Part shown: positions 17,152 through 29,374 of the stretch, piece after piece
Position numbering within the stretch: the first letter of the stretch is position 1
How the letters are laid out: every line of letters starts with the position of its first letter
Source: Collibacillus ludicampi
GTDB lineage: Bacteria; Bacillota; Bacilli; Tumebacillales; BOQE01
Direction of reading: 5' to 3'
Assembly (NCBI RefSeq): GCF_023705585.1
Contig: NZ_BOQE01000001.1
Location: 1,253,341 to 1,317,340 of the forward strand
Length of the DNA: 64,000 nucleotides
The notes under the pieces: generated by a model
The model's database searches: none
What the model saw: the letters and a program-made list of their open reading frames with translations, nothing else
What the model was told of the DNA's origin: nothing
Position numbers and translations under genes: made by a program

Positions 17152-19035
17152 CAGAACGCCCCCTACATACAAACTGATCGCCACGAGAATCGCTACACCC
17201 AGCGTTGCGAGAAGACCGTACGTTTGAATCTGGCCGTTTTGCCCATATTTCAAACCGAGTGAGGTTATGTATGCCGCCTCACCGACGAGTGCAACGATGC
17301 CGTCAACGATCCAGCGATCGATAAAGTTGAGAATCTTGCCGATCCACACCACGGGTTTGACGATGACCGAATGATACATTTCATCGATCAGGAACTTGCG
17401 GAACGATAACGTATACAAAGGCCCGGCCGATTGGGCCACCCGTTCGGCGGAAACGGAACGCTTGCCGTACATCATCCACGCAAGCCCGATACCCGCAAGA
17501 CCGATCAGCGAAGTGACAGCCATAAGCCCAGGGCTGGAAGCATACTCATGCCCCCACTCCCCGCCAGAAAGCAGGAATGCCGCCAATGGACTTCCCATAA
17601 ACGGAGCATTGAAAAAACCGGATACCAAGGCGAGAACCGCGAGCAAAACCAGCGGAACCGTCATCACCGCGCCGCTCTCATGCGGCTGCCTTCCGCCGCC
17701 CCCGCGATATTTCCCCGTAAACGTCAGGAAGAATACGCGAAAGATATAGAAAGCCGTGAAAAACGCGGCGATCAAAGAGAGGATCCCGAGGAACGCATGG
17801 CCGCTGGCAAAAGCGGCGCCAACGATCTCGTCTTTGGACCAGAACCCGGCGAATGGCGGGATCCCGGAAAGCGCCAAGGCTCCGAACAGGAATGTCCATG
17901 CGGTCACCGGCATCTTGCGCCATAAACCGCCCATTTTGTGAATATCCTGCGTATCCGTCGCATGTATCACCGAACCGGCCGCAAGGAAGAGCAATGCTTT
18001 GAAAAAAGCGTGGGTCATCAGGTGGAAAACACCCGCCACATAAGCGCTGACTCCGAGGCCCAGCATCATATAGCCAAGCTGCGAAACCGTCGAGTATGCG
18101 ATCACGCGTTTGATATCATTCTGTGTCAAACCGATCGCAGCGGCAAAAATCGCTGTAAACCCGCCGATGACCGCCACGACGGTCATCGCGGACGGCGATG
18201 CCGCAAACAACGGGAAGCTGCGCGCCACAAGGTATACACCGGCCGCCACCATGGTTGCGGCATGAATCAGAGCGGATACAGGCGTAGGGCCTTCCATCGC
18301 ATCCGGCAACCACACATGCAACGGAAACTGTGCCGATTTTCCGACGGCGCCGACAAACACGAGGATCGCTGTCAGCGTAATCAGCGTTTCCGGCGACATC
18401 CATTGGATCGCGAACTGCTTCGCTTCCACCGCTTTAAAAATCCCGTCGTAATCAAACGTTCCCGTCGCCAGATAAAGGAGGACAATGCCGATAAAGAGAC
18501 CGACATCGCCGATTCTGGTGACGATGAACGATTTCTTCGCCGCAGCGGCCGCCTCCGGTTTGAAGTACCAGAAACCGACGAGCAGGTACGAACAAAGACC
18601 TACCAATTCCCAAAAGATATAGAGTTGCAACAGGTTGGGCGAGATGACCAGCCCCAGCATCGAGAAGACAAATAAGCACAAATACTGATAAAACACATGA
18701 AAGCGATCATCGCCATGCATGTATCCCTTTGAGAACAAAAGCACAAGAGTGGACACAAATGTAACCACAACGAGCATTAACGCATTCAATGGATTGACTT
18801 CAAAGCCCATCGTGAGTGTCTGTTTGCCGATCGTCAACCAATGGAACAGATACGGGGCTTCCGTACCGTTCTTTGCAATGGTGAAGAGGATCGGAAGGGA
18901 GACGATAAAGGACGCAAACGTACAAAGCACTCCGATGGCCGTGACGAGACCTTCTTGCGCACGTTTCCCCAAAACCAGCAGTAACAGGTAGGCAACCAGC
19001 GGGAAGAGGGGAACAAGCCAGGCATATGCTACCAT
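17152..19035 (-). CDS. nuoL: NADH-quinone oxidoreductase subunit L, in frame with nuoM
   Basis: About 628 aa from the ATG at 19035 (SD AAAGGTGATCAT). It is the largest antiporter-like subunit of complex I, with LYIFWELVGLCSYLLVGFWY, AQFPLHVWLPDAMEGPTPVS and a C-terminal lateral helix region. No stop codon separates it from nuoM: the boundary reads ISLYVGGVL then MFTLL. If one G of the GGGGG at 17157-17161 were absent, the frame would end VGAF-stop with TGA overlapping the nuoM ATG, as is usual for tightly packed nuo genes. Whether the fusion is real, programmed or a sequencing artefact cannot be told here. Each half is full length. Confidence 0.88.
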
Positions 19036-19064
19036 ATGATCACCTTTCTCCTGAGTTCAGTGTC

Positions 19065-19373
19065 CTACCATTTGTTGAGATCCATATCTCGGACATCGCT
19101 GCTGTTTCGGTTCCGGTAGATGGCGATCAAGATTGCCAGCCCTACCGCGATCTCACAAGCGGCAATGACCATTGTGAAAAGAGCGAAAACCTGACCGTTA
19201 ATATTCGGCGTTAACCCCATTCTAGCGAACGTGACGAGATTGATATTTGCCGCATTCAACATCAACTCGATCGATGCGAGCACGATGATGATGTTGCGTT
19301 TCGTTAAGACTCCAAAAAGGCCGATCGTAAAAAGAATGGCACCTAACGCCAGGAAGGAACCGATCGGTACCAT
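19065..19373 (-). CDS. nuoK: NADH-quinone oxidoreductase subunit K
   Basis: 102 aa from the ATG at 19373 with SD GGGAGGA. It is an MrpC-like three-helix membrane subunit. [20 protein letters not shown] and [20 protein letters not shown] carry the two buried glutamates essential for proton transfer. An upstream in-frame start overlaps the end of nuoJ and is not needed. It forms the membrane arm of complex I with NuoA, J, H, L, M and N. Confidence 0.97.
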   Translation of the reverse strand: MVPIGSFLALGAILFTIGLFGVLTKRNIIIVLASIELMLNAANINLVTFARMGLTPNINGQVFALFTMVIAACEIAVGLAILIAIYRNRNSSDVRDMDLNKW

Positions 19374-19374
19374 G

Positions 19375-19899
19375 TCATTCTTCCTCCCTTCGCGCAAGTA
19401 TGACCGCACCCACCAGAGCGACGATCAGAACAATGGAAACCAGCTCAAACGGTATGGTGTAGTTATTGAAGATCGTCTCCGCCACCTGGTTCACCGAACT
19501 GCCTTTCCATGCGGATTCCGCGCTTTGCGGCCAGTCGGTCGCGCCGATTCCGCGGATCGCCCACATGAGGACTCCGAGAAATCCCGCCGCACCGATGGCG
19601 CTTACCACCGTATGTGCATTCCACTGATATTCCAGTTCGGAAGAGTCATGGTGTGTAAGCATGATGGCGAACAACATCAGAATGGTGATCGCACCCGCAT
19701 AGAGCAAGACTTGTGCAAACGCCACAAATTCGGCGTCCAAAAGGACGTAAACACCGGCCACCCCGATGAACACCCCGCCGATCGCCAGCGCCATATAGAT
19801 CACTTTGCGCAGATTGAGCATGGCAATGGCCGAAGCGATGATGAGCAGCGAGATGATAAAGAACGTGATCAACTGGCCGGACCACGGCAGATTGAACAT
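19375..19899 (-). CDS. nuoJ: NADH-quinone oxidoreductase subunit J
   Basis: 174 aa with five hydrophobic helices; [20 protein letters not shown] is the conserved helix 3 with its pi-bulge region. The ATG directly follows the nuoI stop (TAGATG), and the TGA stop ends 1 bp before the nuoK ATG, so translation is coupled. It links the quinone site to the antiporter-like subunits. The C-terminal ARREEE tail is short. Confidence 0.96.
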   Translation of the reverse strand: MFNLPWSGQLITFFIISLLIIASAIAMLNLRKVIYMALAIGGVFIGVAGVYVLLDAEFVAFAQVLLYAGAITILMLFAIMLTHHDSSELEYQWNAHTVVSAIGAAGFLGVLMWAIRGIGATDWPQSAESAWKGSSVNQVAETIFNNYTIPFELVSIVLIVALVGAVILARREEE

Positions 19900-20376
19900 C
19901 TATTTTTCCCCCGCTTTCCCGGCAACTTCGTCCGTATCATTCGCATCATGAACGGACGCCTCACCGATCAATCCTTTTCGTTGCGCGTGCTGTTTTCCGT
20001 TTTCCACTAACCATTCCATGTTCTTATACAAGGCGTCACGGTTATATTCGGCCAGCTCGAACGTATCGGTCATTTGAATCGCTTCCGTCGGACAAACTTC
20101 TGTACACAGATCACAGAGAATGCAGATTTCAAAATTGATATCGTACGTTTCGATATGCAGCTTCTTATCTTCCCCACGGCTCCCCGACAAGGATATACAA
20201 CTCGTCGGGCAGATCCGGGCACACTGATTGCATACGATACATAGGTTGGGATTGAATTTGTGGACCCCCCGGAAACGATCCGGCCAATTGGGTTTCACAT
20301 CCGGGTACTGCAGGGTCACTTTCTTCTTCGGAATCTGGCTGACGGTGACACCGAATCCTTTCAATAATCCAAACAC
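19900..20376 (-). CDS. nuoI: NADH-quinone oxidoreductase subunit I (two 4Fe-4S clusters)
   Basis: 158 aa ferredoxin-like subunit. Two complete motifs, CIVCNQCARICPTSC and CILCDLCTEVCP, ligate clusters N6a and N6b that pass electrons toward NuoB. The start is GTG at 20376 after AGGGGTGAG. The C-terminal 35 residues (from about 125) are an acidic, Ala/Lys-rich tail not seen in short NuoI proteins. In an operon lacking nuoEFG, this subunit is a likely docking point for the unknown electron donor. Confidence 0.97.
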   Translation of the reverse strand: MFGLLKGFGVTVSQIPKKKVTLQYPDVKPNWPDRFRGVHKFNPNLCIVCNQCARICPTSCISLSGSRGEDKKLHIETYDINFEICILCDLCTEVCPTEAIQMTDTFELAEYNRDALYKNMEWLVENGKQHAQRKGLIGEASVHDANDTDEVAGKAGEK

Positions 20377-20433
20377 AGTCTCACCCCTACATGTTGAGGT
20401 TGTTCAAAAGCCTTCTATTTGTACATGGTCACG

Positions 20434-21435
20434 TTAGAAGAAGATTTTCCATGTTGCCGTTAGCAACAAATTGAGAAGAGCCAAGGGAATCAAAACTTTC
20501 CAGGAAAAACTCATCAATTGGTCCACGCGGATTCGCGGCATGGTTGCACGCGTCCAGAACATCAAGAAGATAAACGCTCCCGCTTTGATCACATACCATA
20601 ACCATCCGGGGAGAAGCGGGCCGGACCAACCGCCAAAAAATAACGCGGCCGCAAGCCCTGACATCGCGATCAGGTACACGTATTCTGCCAGCATGTAGAA
20701 AGCGAAACGGAAGCCGGAATACTCGGTGAAGTAACCGGAGACGAGTTCCGATTCGGATTCGGGCAAGTCAAAAGGCGCACGGCTGAGCTCCGCCGTAGCC
20801 GCAATGAGAAAAACGATAAATCCGAGAATCTGCGGAACGACGTACCAGACGTATGGGAAATTCTTTTGCGCTTCCACGATCTTGACAATGTTCAGCGACC
20901 CGGCCATGAGCACGACACCGAGAATCGACATGGCGAGCGGAATTTCGTATGAAATCATCTGTGCGGCTGAACGCAAGGCACCGATGATCGCGTATTTGTT
21001 GTTGGATGCCCAGCCGCCAAGCACGATCCCGATAACGGAAATCGCCGAAAGAGCGATGTAATACAGAATGCCTACGTCGAGTCCCGCTGTAAACAAGTGT
21101 GACGCCGTGAAAGGCACGACGGCAAGCACCATGAATGCAGGCGCGTAGGAAATGATCGGGGCGATCGCGAACAGCGTTTTGTCCGCTTTGTTCGGAATGA
21201 TATCTTCCTTTAAAAGCAATTTCAAAACGTCCGCGATCGTTTGAAACAGTCCCCACGGACCGACCCGGTTCGGACCGATGCGCAACTGCATGTAACCGAT
21301 GATCTTACGTTCTAATAAGATCGCGTAGGTGACACATCCAAGGACGACCCCGAGGACTATGAGGCTCCCGATCAACATCGCCAAGAATGTTTGTACATTT
21401 AGGGGATGGGCACTCCAGTCAAACCAGTCGAACAT
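20434..21435 (-). CDS. nuoH: NADH-quinone oxidoreductase subunit H
   Basis: 333 aa, about eight transmembrane helices. LLERKIIGYMQLRIGPNRVG and WGLFQTIADVLKLLLKEDII are the conserved quinone-chamber segment, and AELSRAPFDLPESESELVSG is the charged loop that forms the E-channel. It anchors the peripheral arm (NuoB, D, I) to the membrane. The ATG overlaps the nuoD stop by 1 bp (TAATG). Confidence 0.97.
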   Translation of the reverse strand: MFDWFDWSAHPLNVQTFLAMLIGSLIVLGVVLGCVTYAILLERKIIGYMQLRIGPNRVGPWGLFQTIADVLKLLLKEDIIPNKADKTLFAIAPIISYAPAFMVLAVVPFTASHLFTAGLDVGILYYIALSAISVIGIVLGGWASNNKYAIIGALRSAAQMISYEIPLAMSILGVVLMAGSLNIVKIVEAQKNFPYVWYVVPQILGFIVFLIAATAELSRAPFDLPESESELVSGYFTEYSGFRFAFYMLAEYVYLIAMSGLAAALFFGGWSGPLLPGWLWYVIKAGAFIFLMFWTRATMPRIRVDQLMSFSWKVLIPLALLNLLLTATWKIFF

Positions 21436-22538
21436 TATGCATCCACCTCCCCGAGGACGATGTCTACCGCACCCAAGATGGCGATCATATTCGCCACGTT
21501 CTGCCCTTCCAATAACTTCGGCAGCAATTGAAGATTCACGAACGACGGGCGGCGGAACTTCAAACGATAGGGCTTATCCTTTCCTTCCGAGACGATATAG
21601 ACCCCGAGTTCCCCTTTGGCTGCCTCCACCGCATAATAGTACTCGCCCGCGGGTACGCGGAGGATCTTCGGGACTTTTCCCATGACAGGACCCGAAGGAA
21701 TCTGTTCGACCGCCTGCTCCACGATCTTGAGCGACTCTTCCATCTCCAGCATGTGGCACATATAGCGGTCGAAACAATCGCCGTTTTTGCCGACAGGGAT
21801 GTCAAAATCGAACCGGTCATAAATCGAATACGGCTTGTTTTTGCGCAAATCCCACTTGAACCCGGTGGAACGAAGGTTGATCCCGGAGAGACCGTAATTC
21901 AAAGCGGTCTCCGTATCAAAGACCCCTACATTCTTCACGCGGTTGAGAAAGACTTCATTTCCGGTCACCAGATCATGATACAGTTTCAACTTCTCGCGGA
22001 AATGGGGGATATATTCACGTACTTCGTCGAGCCATCCTTCAGGCGCGTCCCACTTGACACCCCCGACGCGCATATAGTTGTACGTCAGGCGTGCCCCCGA
22101 GATTTTGTTAAACATCTCACAAATCCGTTCACGCTCATGGAAGGCGAACAAGAACGGACTCATCGCTCCGAGGTCGAGCAAATAAGCGCCCAGGAACAAG
22201 AGGTGAGAGGCGATCCGGTTCAGTTCCGCCACGATGACGCGAAGGTATTCCGCACGCTCGGGAACCTGAATGTCCATCGCTTGTTCCACCGCATTCACCA
22301 ATGCATGGTTATTCAGCATCGCTGCCAGATAATCCATGCGGTCGGTATAGGGAATGATCTGCGTGTATTGCAGATCTTCCGCCAACTTCTCGGTGCCTCG
22401 GTGCAGATAACCGATCACCGGGGTGGCTTCACGCACGATTTCCCCGTCCAATTTGACTACCAGGCGGAGGACACCGTGTGTGGACGGATGTTGGGGACCC
22501 ACGTTGAGCAAGATTTCTTCAGAACGCAGTTCAGCCAT
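21435..22538 (-). CDS. nuoD: NADH-quinone oxidoreductase subunit D
   Basis: 367 aa from the ATG at 22538 (SD AGGAGGG); longer in-frame starts run back over nuoC without an SD. LNVGPQHPSTHGVLRLVVKL contains the conserved quinone-binding histidine loop, and YLHRGTEKLAEDLQYTQIIP follows the hydrogenase-like 49-kDa subunit pattern. The nickel-ligating cysteines of hydrogenases are absent, as expected. With NuoB it forms the ubiquinone or menaquinone reduction site at the base of the peripheral arm. Confidence 0.97.
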   Translation of the reverse strand: MAELRSEEILLNVGPQHPSTHGVLRLVVKLDGEIVREATPVIGYLHRGTEKLAEDLQYTQIIPYTDRMDYLAAMLNNHALVNAVEQAMDIQVPERAEYLRVIVAELNRIASHLLFLGAYLLDLGAMSPFLFAFHERERICEMFNKISGARLTYNYMRVGGVKWDAPEGWLDEVREYIPHFREKLKLYHDLVTGNEVFLNRVKNVGVFDTETALNYGLSGINLRSTGFKWDLRKNKPYSIYDRFDFDIPVGKNGDCFDRYMCHMLEMEESLKIVEQAVEQIPSGPVMGKVPKILRVPAGEYYYAVEAAKGELGVYIVSEGKDKPYRLKFRRPSFVNLQLLPKLLEGQNVANMIAILGAVDIVLGEVDA

Positions 22539-22548
22539 TGTGACCCTC

Positions 22549-23355
22549 CTACTCGTCCCATACACTATAATCTTTACGCAACGGATGGCCATTGAAGTCA
22601 TCCGGCAGCATGATTCTTTTCAGGTCGGGGTGATCGGTAAACTTGACACCGAGCAGATCGTAAATTTCGCGCTCTTCCCAGTTCGCTCCCGCATACACCG
22701 GCACCAACGAAGGGACTTCCGCGTGGTCACGGGGTGTACGTGTCTTGACCGTGATACAGAGTCCCGTTTTCATTGAGTACAAATACACGACGACTTCGAT
22801 GTACCCCTGCGCCGGATAGTCCGTTCCCGCGAAAGCTTCCGGGTAATCGAATGCCAGCGAAGGTTCTAAGCGAAGGAAATTGACGACCTCTCGCCAATGC
22901 TCTCTTTTGATGACAAACGTCGGCTGATACTTTTTGAGCATCGTTTCCTCAAGAACATCTTCGCCAAATTGCGCGACAATCTTACCTTTCACGAGATCGA
23001 GAACTTTTTGCGCCGCTTCCGTCTTGGCGATCGCTTCAGGTGACGGCTCTTCCTTCTTGGCTGCGGCAGGTTTAGCGGCAGGTGCGGCAGTCGTCGCTTT
23101 TGGCGCGGCCGGTTTCGCAGGTACATCCTTCGTTGCAAGCGCTTCCGTTGCGACGTCCCTTGATTTTTCGGCAGCGGGCGCTTTGGCGTCCATCTTTTCC
23201 GCTGTCGGGTTCTCCGTGGAGTTCGCACCTTTTGCCTCTGCCGATCCCGTTTCTTTCGGAGATTGTGGTTCTTTCTTCGCTTCCGATGTCGAATTTTCGC
23301 CAGTTTTTCCGGAAATTTGATCTTGATCTACCGTTTGTTTCTTTTCATCGCTCAC
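22549..23355 (-). CDS. nuoC: NADH-quinone oxidoreductase subunit C with long N-terminal extension
   Basis: 268 aa. Residues 116-268 are the normal NuoC (30-kDa) fold, ending with the signature [20 protein letters not shown] and [20 protein letters not shown]. Residues 1-115 are low-complexity, rich in Ala, Lys, Glu, Pro and Thr, with runs such as [16 protein letters not shown], probably disordered. GTG start overlaps the nuoB stop (GTGA). Such extensions occur in some Bacillales NuoC. The tail may shield or tether the missing NADH module's surface, which is speculation. Confidence 0.95.
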   Translation of the reverse strand: MSDEKKQTVDQDQISGKTGENSTSEAKKEPQSPKETGSAEAKGANSTENPTAEKMDAKAPAAEKSRDVATEALATKDVPAKPAAPKATTAAPAAKPAAAKKEEPSPEAIAKTEAAQKVLDLVKGKIVAQFGEDVLEETMLKKYQPTFVIKREHWREVVNFLRLEPSLAFDYPEAFAGTDYPAQGYIEVVVYLYSMKTGLCITVKTRTPRDHAEVPSLVPVYAGANWEEREIYDLLGVKFTDHPDLKRIMLPDDFNGHPLRKDYSVWDE

Positions 23356-23900
23356 GTTCGAGGCACCCTCTTTCCTTTTGCCTCAAGGCGGATCTTTTCC
23401 TGCAGCTTATTCAAACCGTAAATAAGAGCCGGCGGAGAAGGTGGACAACCCGGAATGTAGACATCGACGGGAATGATCTGATCCACGCCTTTCACAACCG
23501 AATAGGAACGCACATAAGGACCGCCGGCCGTCGCACAAGATCCCATCGCGATCACCCATTTGGGATCGGGCATCTGTTCGTACAGCCGTTTGATCAGCGG
23601 TCCCATCTTTTTCGTAACGGTACCTGCGATAATCACACAGTCGGATTGGCGGGGAGATGCACGGAAGATGATCCCGAATCGGTCGAGGTCATAATGGGCG
23701 GCACCCGTTCCCATCATTTCGATGGCACAACAAGCCAGACCGAATGTCATCGGCCACAGGGAGTTGCTTCGCGCCCACCCTTTGATCTGTTCCAATGCGC
23801 CGATAAACACTCCGCCTTTCTGCAGTTCCATCGATTCTTCCGGCGTAAACCCTTCAAATTCGATGCGCGGTTGTTGGGAATAGCCCTTGATCACTTCCAT
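23352..23900 (-). CDS. nuoB: NADH-quinone oxidoreductase subunit B (cluster N2)
   Basis: 182 aa. [35 protein letters not shown] and [16 protein letters not shown] supply the four cysteines (two tandem) that ligate 4Fe-4S cluster N2, the last carrier before quinone. The start ATG overlaps the end of nuoA by 10 bp, and the stop overlaps nuoC by 4 bp. Confidence 0.98.
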   Translation of the reverse strand: MEVIKGYSQQPRIEFEGFTPEESMELQKGGVFIGALEQIKGWARSNSLWPMTFGLACCAIEMMGTGAAHYDLDRFGIIFRASPRQSDCVIIAGTVTKKMGPLIKRLYEQMPDPKWVIAMGSCATAGGPYVRSYSVVKGVDQIIPVDVYIPGCPPSPPALIYGLNKLQEKIRLEAKGKRVPRT

Positions 23901-24259
23901 TCCAACACCTTCTTCTTCCAGGCGTAAACAAGCCCGATAATTAAGAAAAATAAAAAGAGGAACACTTCCGCATATCCAAATACGCCTAGCTTTTCAAACG
24001 ATACAGCCCAAGGGTAGAGAAATAGGATTTCCACATCAAACACCACAAACAAGAGCGCGAACAAGTAATAACGGACATTATAACGCACTTGCCCTTCCCC
24101 GACCGGTTCCAGACCGCTCTCATATGTACTGAGCTTCATCGGGTTCGGTTTCTTTGGGCGTAACAACGGCCCTAAAACGTACAATGCGCCTACAGGCAAA
24201 GCGATACCCAAGATGAGGAACAACGTCACAAACAGGTAGTTGTTCCAATACGTGAACAT
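23891..24259 (-). CDS. nuoA: NADH-quinone oxidoreductase subunit A
   Basis: 122 aa from the ATG at 24259, which follows GGAGG with a 7-base spacer; the open frame extends 32 codons further upstream without support. Three transmembrane helices and the conserved [20 protein letters not shown] loop plus [17 protein letters not shown] are typical. It is the first gene of the nuo operon. An approximately 800-bp repeat-bearing gap separates it from atpC, and I could not pick a convincing promoter there. Confidence 0.96.
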   Translation of the reverse strand: MFTYWNNYLFVTLFLILGIALPVGALYVLGPLLRPKKPNPMKLSTYESGLEPVGEGQVRYNVRYYLFALLFVVFDVEILFLYPWAVSFEKLGVFGYAEVFLFLFFLIIGLVYAWKKKVLEWK

Positions 24260-24462
24260 AGGGCCCCCTCCATTGAGAAAATTTAGATTTCGTTTTACAT
24301 AATTATAGCAAAGCCATCCATCTGTGTAAAACGACCATAAGGTCAATGGAACCATTGGGGAACCTTTTCCTTAGTCAAGCAAAAAGGCAACCTGACTCAG
24401 ATTGCCTCCATTCCAGCTACGCTATATGACGTTCCACTATCTTGAAAAATGTGTAGCTTGGC

Positions 24463-24571
24463 GGGCGTATGCTTTGCGTTCGCGCTCCGTGGAGGTCGTC
24501 TCGCATGGAACAATGATCAAATGTCGCGAGACAACCTCCAAAGTCGCTGTCTCACGCAAAGCATTACGCCC
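24463..24571. repeat. Type-B palindromic element, intact copy
   Basis: 109 bp from GGGCGTATGCTTTGCGTTCG to CACGCAAAGCATTACGCCC, with arms GGAGGTCGTCTCGC and GCGAGACAACCTCC and a loop containing ATGATCAAATGT. It lies just upstream of nuoA on the operon's 5' side, so it would be in or near the nuo leader. The loop sequence recurs in the copies at 1.6 and 42.9 kb. Confidence 0.88.
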
Positions 24572-24581
24572 ACTCGAAGAC

Positions 24582-24617
24582 ACTTTTCATCCTCTGATGG
24601 TGCCACTTGCGGCATGG
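24582..24617. repeat. Module C, exact 36-bp match to 50266-50301
   Basis: Begins ACTTTTCATCCTCTGATGG and ends ACTTGCGGCATGG. Its reverse complement is identical over 36 bp to 50266-50301, and similar sequences sit at 42.74 and 44.45 kb. In each case it borders a type-A or type-B palindrome on the same side. Confidence 0.88.
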
Positions 24618-24939
24618 GGGACTATCTTCTTACTAAGAGGACAAAACCGGAAACGCTTGTCGTACGTCCTCGCGCGAAAATGACAAACCCATTTCTCACC
24701 AGACACCGAAGGGCACTGGACAACAATCCTCCATCTCGCAGCGTGTCTTCACAGGGTCTCGCGGAACCGATTACACAAGATTGCACGATACGACGCATCG
24801 ATCCGGGTCTCAAGGGATTTCTCTCCCAAGATATTAAGACAAGATCTGCAGGCTTCGGAATCTGTGGCATCTGTGGCATATTCATCACCTCTCAATCATC
24901 TTCATTGATGTATTCAATGCAACAGGAGGTGAATTCGAT
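24618..24939. other. Noncoding gap between nuoA and atpC
   Basis: No credible gene. A minus-strand frame at 24622-24888 starts MMNMPQMPQIPKPADL after GAGAGGTG but shows no conserved pattern. No clear sigma-A promoter for nuoA was found, although one is expected here or just downstream of the repeat. Confidence 0.4.
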
Positions 24940-25071
24940 ATGGTCGGTCATCATCAGAATCACCGAATCGTTAAAGATGAGGCGTCACGGACTCCGCGCC
25001 ACCAGATTCACGAAGCCAACAGCAATAAAAAACCCACCGGCCAAAGCCGATGGGTTTCGTCGATCGGTTAA
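24940..25071 (+). CDS. Possible 43-aa peptide with strong SD
   Basis: ATG at 24940 is preceded by AGGAGGTGA with a 10-base spacer, one of the best SD sites in the window. The 43-aa product MVGHHQNHRIVKDEASRTPR and onward is basic and His/Asn/Ser-rich with no hydrophobic segment, which is compatible with a small spore or DNA-binding peptide but matches no family I know. Its 3' end runs through the atpC terminator and 4 bp into atpC, which argues against it. Low confidence. Confidence 0.3.
   Translation: MVGHHQNHRIVKDEASRTPRHQIHEANSNKKPTGQSRWVSSIG
25027..25057 (-). terminator. Terminator of the atp operon
   Basis: AAACCCATCGGC, loop TTTG, GCCGGTGGGTTT and TTT on the minus strand, 11 bp after the atpC stop. 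Confidence 0.95.
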
Positions 25072-25496
25072 CGTTTGTCGTCGAAGGGGCCTTTCTTCGC
25101 CACTTGCAGACGGTTCAACGCTCTTTGCAAAGCGAGTTCCGCACGTAGATAATCGATGTCTTCCCTTCCCGCTTCGGATAAGCGTCGTTCTGCGCGTTCT
25201 TTCGCGCGCTGTGCCCGCTCAACATCGATCTCTTCGGGAAGTTCTGCCGCTTCGGCAAGGATCGTGATCCGGTCCGGCTTCACTTCTAAGAACCCGCCCG
25301 ACACGGCTACACGACTCTCGTTGCGATTATCATTCGTAAAAATCCGTACGGCAGAAGTTTTCACCGTGGTCACAAGCGGAATGTGGCCAGCCATGATACC
25401 TACGTCACCGTCACCGCCGCGGACGATGACCATGCTCACATCGCCACTGTACACTTTACGCTCGGGCGTAACGATTTCCAATGGTACGTTTCTCAT
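25068..25496 (-). CDS. atpC: ATP synthase F1 subunit epsilon
   Basis: 142 aa, two-domain epsilon. The N-terminal beta sandwich has VRGGDGDVGIMAGHIPLVTT. The C-terminal helical hairpin (AQRAKERAERRLSEAGREDI and onward) can extend into the F1 head and inhibit ATP hydrolysis. It has SD AGGAGGAGAGCAAG and is the last gene of the operon, 28 bp after atpD. Confidence 0.97.
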   Translation of the reverse strand: MRNVPLEIVTPERKVYSGDVSMVIVRGGDGDVGIMAGHIPLVTTVKTSAVRIFTNDNRNESRVAVSGGFLEVKPDRITILAEAAELPEEIDVERAQRAKERAERRLSEAGREDIDYLRAELALQRALNRLQVAKKGPFDDKR

Positions 25497-25524
25497 CTTG
25501 CTCTCCTCCTATGGTCAAATCGAC

Positions 25525-26961
<1,437 letters not shown>

Positions 26962-27816
26962 CTACTTCAACGCTTCCGCTCCGCCAACAATTTCCGCGAT
27001 CTGCAACGTGATTGCAGCCTGGCGTGCACGGTTGAGATCCAGTGTCAGTTTCTTGATCATTTCGGATGCATTATCGGTTGCGTTGCCCATCGCTGTCATG
27101 CGTGCACCGTGTTCGGATGCTTTCGCCTCAAGAAGGGCCGAGTAGATCAACGTCTCCGCATATTTTGGTAACAGCTTTTCCAGAACCGCTTCGGCAGAAG
27201 GTTCGTAGATATAATTGGTGACTTTCGCATCCTCGCCGCCCACTTCTTCCAACGGAAGGATCTTCTTCGCGACCGGCCGTTGCTGAATCGGTGAAATGAA
27301 TTCGTTATAAACCAAGATGACCTCGTCCACTTCACCCTTTTCGTACATGGATACGACCGCTTGTGTCACCCGCTTGATATCCGCAAATGTCGGGAAATCG
27401 GACAATCCCGTAATCTCTCCTGCCAGCGGGTATCCTCTGCGCGCGAAGAAATCGCGTCCCTTGCGTCCGACCGCAAAAATCGCATATTCGTTTTCCTTTT
27501 TGTCCTTCAGGCTTGCCATCGCATGACGGATGACCTGCGCATTATAGGAACCGGCCAACCCGCGGTCGGCGGTGATTAACACATATCCGGTGCGCTTCAC
27601 AGGACGCTTCACAAGCATCGGATGGGATGCCCCTCCCGCTTTCGCGATGCTTCCGATCACTTCTTCCATTTTCGCTGTGTAAGGACGGGCTTGCGTGACG
27701 CGTTCCTGCGCACGGCGCAATTTGGCGGCAGATACCATCTTCATCGCTTTGGTGATCTGCTCCGTATTTTTAACCGATTTAATTCGACGTTTAATATCGC
27801 GACTACTTGCAGCCAT
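26962..27816 (-). CDS. atpG: ATP synthase F1 subunit gamma
   Basis: 284 aa central rotor shaft. N-terminal helix RDIKRRIKSVKNTEQITKAM followed by KMVSAAKLRRAQ, and C-terminal helix ARMTAMGNATDNASEMIKKL are the two coiled-coil strands inside the alpha3-beta3 ring. TADRGLAGSYNAQVIR is the conserved Rossmann segment. SD AAGGTGGTGAATAAGA. Confidence 0.97.
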   Translation of the reverse strand: MAASSRDIKRRIKSVKNTEQITKAMKMVSAAKLRRAQERVTQARPYTAKMEEVIGSIAKAGGASHPMLVKRPVKRTGYVLITADRGLAGSYNAQVIRHAMASLKDKKENEYAIFAVGRKGRDFFARRGYPLAGEITGLSDFPTFADIKRVTQAVVSMYEKGEVDEVILVYNEFISPIQQRPVAKKILPLEEVGGEDAKVTNYIYEPSAEAVLEKLLPKYAETLIYSALLEAKASEHGARMTAMGNATDNASEMIKKLTLDLNRARQAAITLQIAEIVGGAEALK

Positions 27817-27849
27817 TCTTATTCACCACCTTTGTCCGAATGGTGCTGC

Positions 27850-29364
<1,515 letters not shown>

Positions 29365-29374
29365 TCACCCCTAT

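Noticed and set aside
21528-22595. 355-codon plus-strand frame opposite nuoD
   Set aside because: Complementary-strand shadow; no SD or known motifs.
24449-25267. 272-codon plus-strand frame between nuoA and atpC
   Set aside because: Runs through a repeat, a terminator and antisense to atpC; no conserved features.
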